The notes under the pieces are model-generated. The model had not been told where the DNA came from, made no database searches, and saw only the letters and a list, made by a program, of their open reading frames with translations. Below, one piece after another: positions 56,641 through 64,000 of a stretch of DNA of 64,000 bases. This DNA is from Przewalskia tangutica (Eukaryota > Streptophyta > Magnoliopsida > Solanales > Solanaceae), in the NCBI GenBank assembly GCA_029844215.1, contig CM056726.1, forward strand, positions 37,875,001 to 37,939,000, in the 5' to 3' direction. A program made the translations under genes and the position numbers. Positions within the stretch are counted from its first letter, which is position 1. Each line of letters begins with the position of its first letter.

Positions 56641-57305
56641 CTTTTTCATATTGGCACATGTTTCGCACAAACTTTCCTTACGATCTTCCTTAGCTCTTCT
56701 TTGTGAACGTGAGTCATAGCGTCAAAGAATGGGACATGATGTCCTTGATATGATACCAATTTGATGTGAATAAGGAGGGTGATGTTGTGTAAGTGGGTCG
56801 GAGTTTGGTTCAACACAGGTTGACACGAAAAAGGACTCAAAATTGGGGATCTCAGGTTCTCGGTTTCTTACGACAGTGTGGTATTGTGGGGTACTTTCGG
56901 GTGGTTGTGGTTGGAATAGACTCAAGGAGTTTTGTGGGGTTAATTTGGACACCAATAGGGTTGTTGTGATGGTCGATTTTCAGTAAGTTGATGATATAAA
57001 GGCCAGATAATAGAACCTGAAACAGTGAGGTTCTCGGGACGGACAGACAGTGTGGAATTTGGTGGCAGTTTCGGGTGAATTGGTGTAGAGATGGGTTGAG
57101 GAGTTTTAAAGGGTTGTTATGGATACTTTTAGGGTTGTAGTAGTGATGGGGGTTCGGTTGTTTTATGGTATAAAGGTGATGGAAACAAACTAAAATAGGG
57201 AGGTCGCGGTAGATGTTGTTTTGTGGACTATTTATGGTTGTCGGGGTTGGACGGGAAGTTGTAAGTGGTTTCGGGAATTGACATTTGTATTGAGTGTTAA
57301 GGAGA
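56641..57305 (-). other. Element E leader/5' internal region
   Basis: Low-complexity GT-rich sequence on the plus strand without coding similarity, apart from the frame beginning MSPFSCQPVLNQT (56840, minus), which is shared with 8864. About 360 bp of this region were copied to 8581-8943. Confidence 0.6.
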
Positions 57306-58238
57306 TGTTGTGGGAGGTAAGAGTGACCAGTAGATGGTGGGTTGTGTTTCTATTGACCACGAGTTGCAAGATACAAACTCAAGTGAGGGGGTGATGGATT
57401 TTGGTTAAGTGTTGGTTTGGGATGTTTCGGTTTAAGTGTTTAGTGACTGTGAATGTAATGGGGGAATGGATGATATGTCCAAGGATAGATACAAGAGGAG
57501 TTAATTTCCCGAGCCGACACCTTGATGAGGGTGACCAATTTAACAATGACTAGACCGGGGTTGCTAAGTACAAGCCCGAATACTAACCAAGTAAGGTTGG
57601 ATGGAAACCTTATGATAGACCTTAGGCTTAGGCTAGGTTGGATCACACAAGTTCCAACGTTCGCTTGCAACCAAAGGGGGTTCCTTAAGCTTGGGTTTAG
57701 TTAATTAACAAAGTCTTAACCAAACTTACACCGAAGGGAAACCTTAGTTTGGGTTTGGCTAAGTCACACAGTCTTAGCTTCCACTTACACCAAGGGTTTT
57801 GACTCGCACAAGAATCGACTAAAATTAAACACAGACAAGTGAATACAATTAGTATTTTAGTCAAACTCACTTTTTCTATATCAACTCTTGTCTCATTTAC
57901 AATGGCCAAAGGTCCCTATTTATAGTAACTAGAAGACTATTCTAGAAAAAAAACTAAAGGACACAAACTCTAGCTAGAACCTTTCGCCCAAGTGGGAACA
58001 AATAGGAACGGGTTTGGGGTTTGCTTGATGACCAAGGGTGTTTCGACCAAACCAAGATAATGGGAAAGGTATTGGCTTTTATTGGGGACAAAGAATGGTT
58101 CTTTCACACTCCTTTTGTGGAGTCCAAGCCGAAGAGGGGATGGATTGAGCTTCTCAAGGATCTCATCTCCTTGGAATGTTCTTGGAAGCTTTTATTCTTG
58201 GTGTTTGTGTGTTGAATCATTTCGGCCAACTCCTCTTC
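57306..58238 (-). mobile_element. Right (5') LTR of E, truncated
   Basis: TGTTGTGGGAGGTAAGAG at the start and the 58012-58236 segment identical in order to 54361-54595. It ends where LTR H begins (TGTCACGACCCAAACC). It carries about 680 bp that the left LTR lacks. Confidence 0.6.
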
Positions 58239-59343
58239 TGTCACGACCCAAACCGGAGGGCCGCGACGGGCACCCATACCCAACCCACCGGCCACCCCTG
58301 GCCATACAACCCAAAATTCACCATATATTTATATACATCAAGGCCGATAAGGCCATGTATGACAACTAACCACAAAATACTTATCTACAAGCCTCTAAGA
58401 GAAGGACATACTATGACCAGACTACAACTATAAAATAAGTAGAGTGCTCCAAGTATCAGTTGAACCAACAACCTACTAGCACAATATGTCACCCTCTTAG
58501 TATAAACCTGTGGGCATAAAACGCAGTGTCCCCCAACAAAAGGAACGTAAGTACGACTGATGTACTGAGTATGTCAGGTATAATAAATAACATAACATAG
58601 ATGTATCACAATCTGAAACAGAGACAGTTGACCGATTGTATTTTCCTCTGAGGGTCTTAGTACAAATGTCTAAATGTTATGCAATATCAATGTAGTATAC
58701 TGATGGCCACACAGGCGTCTATCTTTTCATAACAGCCTATGTGGGCATAATATACATAAATGTCATGCATGATGCACATGCGGTATAGTACGGCCACATA
58801 GGAATCTTACCCATAACCGCCTCTGTGGGCATCTAGTTATATTGGCCACACAGGAAATTCATATCATATCATCTTGGCCATACAAGCATCCATTTAGGCC
58901 ACACAGGTACGATATGTGGCCTCTTAGGGCTCTTTTGTGATATTCTGTACCAGCTTCAGGTGGTGTGCATATATAACGTCTTTCCCTTTTTTCCATTTCC
59001 CCTATGTAAATATAATATATAATTTTGTGCGTAAAACAAGTGGTCCATGGTATTATATGAATGCAATGCAATGAATATGCATGAATAACAACAGAAAACT
59101 CTGAATGACATAATATCCCTTTGTACTCTTTGGTTCATACTGGAAACATTAATGTATTTTCCCATATTGCATTAATAAGAACTTAAGTCATACTTAGACA
59201 TGATTTTAACAGATTTCAATAATATGAATATCCTTAACTACTAAGAGTAGAATAAGTTATAAAGTAACATGATGATTACATTTTGTACACATAATTATGC
59301 CAAAAAGGAATGAGTTGTCTTCACATACTTTGCCGTCGAAAAT
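58239..59343 (-). mobile_element. LTR H (other Ty3/gypsy family), cut by G
   Basis: Begins TGTCACGACCCAAACCGGAG, an LTR terminus type related in its first 10 bases to the N family but different afterwards. It includes 'cgtaagtacgactgatgtactgagtatgt' and a series of GGCCACACAGG motifs (58700-58920). The far end is beyond the window because G inserted at 59343. AAAAT (59339-59343) is the candidate left target duplication of G. Confidence 0.65.
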
Positions 59344-59773
59344 TGTTATACCCCGTAGTTCCGGAGTATGTATGTAAGGACGTACGTACGAATGTATAAG
59401 CCCTTATTAGGGTAAGAATGAAAGAATTGGTTTCCGACGGAAAAATATTCCGAACCTTGTGAAGGAAATTTTACGTTTTCAATATTTTAACCAACTATGG
59501 AATTTTTCCGAGAGAGAAATATTTTGGACCAATGGGAGGGCGACATGTGTCACCCCAAGAGCCATGTTGGACGTTTTTTTTCAAGACAAGTGGGCAAGAC
59601 AAGTGGCCAAAAGTATTGCATGGCATTTGCATGGCAATGGGACGTTTTTTTTGAGTTAGTGGGCAAGTCAAATGGTCAAAGTCTTGCATGGCATTTGTGG
59701 GACAAGTGGAGAAAGGAACCTACACAAACAATCTATACCATACACATGTTTCAATCCTAACCCTTGGTTGTCC

Positions 59774-59781
59774 TATATAAA
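59774..59781 (+). promoter_or_regulatory. TATA box of G LTR
   Basis: TATATAAA in 'tgtcctatataaacacc', about 430 bp into the LTR; CT-rich sequence follows. Predicted transcription start about 30 bases downstream. Confidence 0.7.
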
Positions 59782-59979
59782 CACCTCTAGTTGATGAAAT
59801 CTTCCACACTTAGAACATTTCAAGACATGAAAATATTTTCCTCTCCTCCCTAGTTGCTCTCGTCCCACCCCCCCCCCCCCCCTCTTTCTTGAGCAAATGT
59901 TGTCCAAAAATTCTTAAACTTATAAGTGTTCTTCCTTAATGTATTAGGAAGATTATTAACCAAGAGTTAGACAAGATTA

Positions 59980-60296
59980 TTAAGGGGAAGATTGTTAATC
60001 GCGTTCCGTTTGGCCGTGTGATCCCCTTCTTTAATTATTGTTGTTGTTAAGGGGAAGAATGTTAATCGCGTTCCGTTTGGGCGTGTGATCCCCTTCTTTA
60101 ATTATTGTTGTTGTTAAGGGGAAGATTGTTAATCGCGTTCCGTTTGGGCGTGTGATCCCCTTCTTTAATTATTGTTGTTAAGGGGAAGATTGTTAATCGC
60201 GTTCCGTTTGGGCGTGTGATCCCCTTCTTTAATTATTGTTGTTGTTAAGGGGAAAATTGTTAATCGCGTTCCGTTTGGGCGTGTGATCCCCTTCTT
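59980..60296 (+). repeat. 67-bp minisatellite, five units, in G LTR
   Basis: Units start (AAGGGGAA) at 59982, 60049, 60116, 60180 and 60247: periods 67, 67, 64, 67. Each contains 'gttaatcgcgttccgtttgg' and 'cgtgtgatccccttcttt' plus a short TTG run; the 64-bp unit lacks one TTG. N4 has a single related motif ('cacgcccgttaggcgtgtaatcc' in parts). It lies downstream of the TATA box and would be in the transcript. Confidence 0.95.
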
Positions 60297-60890
60297 TAAA
60301 TTTCGGAATTATTGCGCCTTACTTATGACATGTTGGTTACTATTATCGGGCCTTGAAAAAGGTGGAGAATTGAGTAGAAACGGAGAGGTGCTGCCCAATT
60401 TTTCGTAGACTAAGAGAAATCTTACTTAGAAGAATCCCACGTAAAACTAGAAGTTGATAGGCGTGTTTTGACTATTATAGGTTGACACTCTGCGCGCGAC
60501 ATATCCGACTTGGCAAGTGGATTTAGCCGAGGAGGTATGTGATTCTTCCTATCCCTTTGAGCATGATATTTGTGAAATATATATAGTACGGTAGACATAC
60601 GTATGTTAAACTAAATTTGGCTTTACTTTGATGTCTTTGGACTTGAGTTCTAATTAATAAGAATTTTGAATATTTCAAAAAGAGTTATGAATCATTTTGG
60701 AAGAAAAGTAATACTTGGTTTTCATAAAAAGTTTAAGTGTTATACTAGCTTTATGGGAAGCTAGCTATAACGACTTAAGAAAGATAAGAAAAACGGTTTA
60801 ATTATTTGTTTATCAAGTGCTTGAAATAATGTTTGAAGGTATGGTAAGTTGGTTTGATAAACATGTTATGATGCTACGTGTGTTAGTATC

Positions 60891-61034
60891 TTGTGACGCT
60901 TGTGTAAGAAGGTTATTCTTGTTGTGCTTATGTTGTTTAACGATAAGCCGTTGTGTAGTATATTGTGACGCTTGTGTAAGGAGGTTATTCTTGTTGTGCT
61001 TATGTTGTTTAACGATAAGCCGTTGTGTTAGTAT
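60891..61034 (+). repeat. 72-bp tandem duplication in G LTR
   Basis: 'ttgtgacgcttgtgtaag' begins at 60891 and 60963; two copies differ at two or three positions. It adjoins three GAGGAATACCTC modules at 61091, 61176 and 61257. Confidence 0.92.
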
Positions 61035-61951
61035 TATATCACTCACCCTCCTGACTTGTTACGATGCCGTGGGTTAGCCGCCCCCGATGCGAGGAATACC
61101 TCATGCGGGTCCATGAGACCTATGCGGAGCTGCGGGAGTTCCAGGATGATCACTCCGGGTGTGTTACGCCGATGCGAGGAATACCTCATGCGGTCTTTGT
61201 GGCCATGCGGACTGCGGGAGTCCAGGACGATGCCGCGGGTTAGCTACCCCCGATGCGAGGAATACCTCATGCGGGCCTAGGGGGCCTATGCATACTGCGG
61301 GAGTTCCAGGATTAGGCTCGCATAATGATACTATGGGCGATTGGCCTTGCTTCGATCATTAGCGGCCTATAAAAGACCAGTTACATTATATCTATTTTTG
61401 CTCTTGTTGATGATGTGGCACTATGTGCGGTTAACTTGGTTGTTTCGTACTTATTTGTGAATTGGTTTTAAAATGTTATAATTATATATATCAGTACTTT
61501 ACAGTTTCACATACTTGGTACCTGTTGTACTGACCTCCTTCGGGGGGTTGCGTTCATGCTGCAGGTAAGGGAAAGCAGGTGGTGGATCCTCAATCTTAGG
61601 ATCTTTACTCAGGTGTCAGGAGCTCCATTTCTCCGGAGGCTCGACTTTTGGTACGGTTCTCCCTGGTGTTGTAGATGTTTTGTACATTCAGGGGTATGAC
61701 GGGGCCCTGTCCCGTCATAGTGTTTACACCTTCTTAGAGGTCTGTAGTCCTGTTGTAAAGTTGGGATGTAACTGTTCACTTTTGGGTATTTATATACATG
61801 CCGAAAGACAACTTTTCTTTGGATAGACTGTTCTTATTTTACACTGTTTCATGTTTGCAAGTTTATATTCCGCTGGTTACTCTGATGTATGTCTACTTGG
61901 GTGCCCGGGTAAGGCACCAGTCACGGGCCCGGGAACGGGTCGTGACAAAAG

Positions 61952-61963
61952 TGGTATCAGAGC
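61952..61963 (+). promoter_or_regulatory. Primer-binding site of G, initiator tRNA-Met
   Basis: TGGTATCAGAGC, four bases after the LTR; perfect match. Confidence 0.95.
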
Positions 61964-62156
61964 AGTTAAATCCTCGGAAAGTGTCTACATACCGTATCTA
62001 GTAGAGTCTTGATTATCGGTGTGTTGTGCACCACACCAATAATCAGGAGGCTGCAGGATATTTAGGATTGGTTTCCATTCTTCTCACTCTGAGATCGTGC
62101 CTTAGAGCTGTGTTATAAGTTGGACCCCTCTGACGAATTTCTTTTGTTTACCAGTT

Positions 62157-64000
62157 ATGCCTCCACGCAAGGCAACCCGGGCCCAGAAGGGCAAGGCAGC
62201 CGAGGGAGCTGCTAGTAGGACACAGAGGGTCACGAGGGCCCAGGCCCAGCCTTTACCCGAGGTGATACCCCAGACGGCGAGTTCCACGACGCCGCCGGCC
62301 CCAGCAGGGTTTAGAGCCGCAGCAGTGGCTACTGAGGCCACGACACCTGAGCCTCCAGTCCCACAGCCTGGAGCAGAGGAGATGGGTTACAAGGAGATGG
62401 CCCAGTTATTAGCCAGGGTCGTGGCGAGGCACGAGGATAGGCTGGATGCATCAGTTCCAGTTCCAGTAGTACCCGTGGTTCACCCGAGGTCGGATAGTTT
62501 GAGACTTCGGGACTTTCTGAGTTGCAGCCCGCCAGAGTTCTATGGGTCGAGGCCTGAGGATGATCCGCAGGAGTTCATCCGACAGTTACAGCGGATCATG
62601 AGAGTGATCAAGGCTTCGGAGACCGAGTCAGTGGTCTTAGGTTCACATCGGCTGCGTGATACTGCAGTCGACTGGTTTGATTCATGGGAGCTGTCCCGGG
62701 GGGAGCATGCGCCTCCAGCTGTTTGGGACGAGTTCTCAGAGGCATTTCTCACTCACTTCTTGCCTCCGCAGATGAGGAGAGCACGAGCCGACAAATTTTT
62801 GATGCTGAGGCAGAACGGGCGCACAGTTCGGGAGTACAACGTGGAGTTCGACTCGTTGGCTCGGTATGTCCCCGCGTTAGTGGCAGATATGGAGGACAGA
62901 GTGCACCGCTACGTCACAGGGCTTGATGACTACTTGGCAGAGTCTTGCTCGGGTGTAGCTCTTCAGCCGGGCATGGACATTGCCCGCGTAGGCTCGTACT
63001 GCGCAGGTGTGAGGCGTAGAGGCCGACGGGTTGACAGATATCAGCAGAAGAAGGCCAGGACGACAGGGTCTTTTGGTAGCTCTCGGGGCGGACGGCCTCA
63101 GCAGCAGACTAGATTTGCACCGCAGCCAGCTCAGAGCACTCCTACACCGTCTTCAGGGCAGCCAGGGTATTCGGGGGCAGGTCAGGGCCCCAGGACTTCG
63201 GACTTCCAGGGTAGCAGAGGTGCTAACCGATCGAGACCACCTTCCTCTCAGTGTGTTCGATGTGGTAGATCCCATTACGGGAGTTGTGGTACTACTGCGG
63301 GAGCTTGTTACACTTGCGGCCAGCAGGGTCACTTTGCGAGAGACTGTCTGACCAAGGGCAGCGCAGATGGTAGGATTCAGCCTACAGGGTATTTAGCCGA
63401 GTCTTCATATCCTACAGTTACTCGCCCCGGAGGGCAGGGTGCTCATGGACCAGCAGGTCGCGGCAGAGGTCGTGGCAAGGGTCCTAGTTCTAGCGGTCCT
63501 CAGAACCGCATTTATGCCATGTCCAGCCGCCAGGACCAGGAGGCGTCACCGGATGTCATCACAGGTACTTTATCAGTTTCTTGTTGTGAGGTATATGCCT
63601 TGATAGATCCAGGTTCTACCTTGTCCTATATATCTCCCCATATTGCTAGTAGGATAGGGATAGAGCCTGAGTCCATAGACCCTTTTGAGGTAGCTACGCC
63701 AGTGGGGGATTCAGTGGTAGCTGAGCGGGTATATAGGGCTTGCCCAGTGACTATATGCAGTCGTCAGACCCTAGCCGACTTGATAGAGTTGAATATGACC
63801 GATTTTGGTGTGATCATGGGTATGGATTGGTTAGCTTCTTGCTACACCAATGTAGACTGTAGGAAGCGATTGGTACGGTTCCAGTTTCCTGGGGAGCCGG
63901 TTATTGAGTGGGAGGGGAACACTGTGTCGCCGAGGGGTAAGTTTATTTCTTACCTCAAGGCCAGGAAGATGGTGCAGAAGGGGTATATCTACCATCTCAT
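62157..64000 (+). CDS. gag-protease polyprotein of Ty3/gypsy element G (partial, runs off window)
   Basis: Open from ATG 62157 to the window edge: 614 codons without a stop, 193 bases after the PBS. Order: Pro/Ala-rich N-terminus; capsid from about residue 118 (LRLRDFLSCSPPEFYG, then TAVDWFDSW and FLTHFLPPQMRRARADKFLM); Gln/Ser/Gly-rich linker; a short CX2CX3HX3C cluster (CVRCGRSHYGSC) and a full zinc knuckle CYTCGQQGHFARDC at residues 384-397; then the aspartic protease with ALIDPGSTLSYIS (active-site Asp at residue 484) and GVIMGMDWL. Gag makes the particle and packages RNA; the protease processes it. RT, RNase H and integrase should follow beyond 64000. The gag type suggests the Tekay/Del chromovirus group, moderately sure. 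It is GC-richer and far less damaged than other copies, so G may be recent and a source of proteins for N1-N6. Confidence 0.93.
   Translation, partial: MPPRKATRAQKGKAAEGAASRTQRVTRAQAQPLPEVIPQTASSTTPPAPAGFRAAAVATEATTPEPPVPQPGAEEMGYKEMAQLLARVVARHEDRLDASVPVPVVPVVHPRSDSLRLRDFLSCSPPEFYGSRPEDDPQEFIRQLQRIMRVIKASETESVVLGSHRLRDTAVDWFDSWELSRGEHAPPAVWDEFSEAFLTHFLPPQMRRARADKFLMLRQNGRTVREYNVEFDSLARYVPALVADMEDRVHRYVTGLDDYLAESCSGVALQPGMDIARVGSYCAGVRRRGRRVDRYQQKKARTTGSFGSSRGGRPQQQTRFAPQPAQSTPTPSSGQPGYSGAGQGPRTSDFQGSRGANRSRPPSSQCVRCGRSHYGSCGTTAGACYTCGQQGHFARDCLTKGSADGRIQPTGYLAESSYPTVTRPGGQGAHGPAGRGRGRGKGPSSSGPQNRIYAMSSRQDQEASPDVITGTLSVSCCEVYALIDPGSTLSYISPHIASRIGIEPESIDPFEVATPVGDSVVAERVYRACPVTICSRQTLADLIELNMTDFGVIMGMDWLASCYTNVDCRKRLVRFQFPGEPVIEWEGNTVSPRGKFISYLKARKMVQKGYIYHL

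Larger units (their letters stand above)
54339..58238 (-). mobile_element. Element E: decayed Ty3/gypsy retrotransposon
   Basis: Long direct repeats at the two sides (54361-54595 against 58012-58236, closely similar) act as LTRs. Between them the minus strand carries, right to left, a leader, gag with a zinc knuckle, an RT piece and an RNase H piece. The right LTR is cut at 58238 by LTR H and continues beyond the window or is lost. The clade was not determined. Confidence 0.75.
59344..61947 (+). mobile_element. 5' LTR of G (2,604 bp)
   Basis: TGTTATACCCCGTAGTTCCG at the start, GGGTCGTGACA at the end, next to a perfect PBS. It has the family order: subterminal GTATGTATGTAAGGACGTACG, a G-box variant GACATGTGTC near 59541, TATA at 59774, a 67-bp minisatellite, 'cacatacttggtacctg', and the final GCACCAGTCACGGGCCCGGG. 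It is the shortest complete LTR of the family here. Confidence 0.93.

Noticed and set aside
59980..60296. Regularly spaced 67-bp repeats as a CRISPR-like array
   Set aside because: Units are contiguous with no unique spacers, lie inside a plant LTR, and vary by a TTG microsatellite; a minisatellite explains them.
61952..61963. TGGTATCAGAGC as part of a tRNA-Met gene
   Set aside because: No cloverleaf or B box around it; the position next to LTR ends shows that it is a primer-binding site.

Overview
This window is plant nuclear DNA made almost entirely of retroelements. No host gene, tRNA, rRNA or CRISPR array is recognisable. Three things point to a flowering plant: Ty3/gypsy elements primed by initiator tRNA-Met (TGGTATCAGAGC), an Athila-type Ty3/gypsy element primed by tRNA-Asp, and an endogenous caulimovirid (plant pararetrovirus). 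The element mix and the caulimovirid type suggest a dicot, probably Solanaceae, but the family name is an inference.

The dominant component is one Ty3/gypsy family whose LTRs begin TGTTATACCCCG and end CGTGACA. I call the copies N1 to N6 and G. N4 (9073-17150, plus strand), N5 (20701-30215, minus) and N6 (40233-49762, minus) are complete, with perfect 5-bp target-site duplications CAATC, ATTCT and TTTAT. Each pairs very long LTRs (3.2-3.8 kb) with a short internal region (1.7-2.5 kb) that holds only a broken gag and a non-coding block, with no pol. N1-N3 (1-8122, minus) are right-hand ends of further copies nested one in another. G (59344 to the window end, plus) has a 2.6-kb LTR, a perfect PBS and an uninterrupted gag-protease frame that leaves the window, so it is the best candidate for an autonomous relative.

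Layout: 1-8122, three nested N-type LTR ends. 8123-17430, a scrambled Athila remnant interrupted by N4. 17431-18840, LTR-like or unassigned DNA. 18841-37716, an Athila element (LTR, tRNA-Asp PBS, gag, protease, RT, RNase H, integrase) with N5 in its gag and a rearranged integrase region containing a direct duplication and a 0.9-kb inverted repeat. 37921-53680, a minus-strand endogenous pararetrovirus, broken, with N6 inside its reverse transcriptase. 53681-54338, a second pararetrovirus piece on the plus strand that starts exactly at a tRNA-Met primer site, head-to-head with the first. 54339-58238, a decayed minus-strand Ty3/gypsy element (E). 58239-59343, the start of another LTR (H), cut by G.

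How the parts work together: the N copies kept the cis signals needed for replication (LTR ends, PBS, PPT, and two perfect palindromes in the internal region) and lost the enzymes, which fits mobilisation by a helper such as G. Many differences between sister LTRs are not ordinary transitions but CTG/TCG and CAG/CGA-type swaps, so part of the apparent decay could be consensus error at methylated CHG sites. This should be settled before LTR dating or ORF-loss arguments are made.
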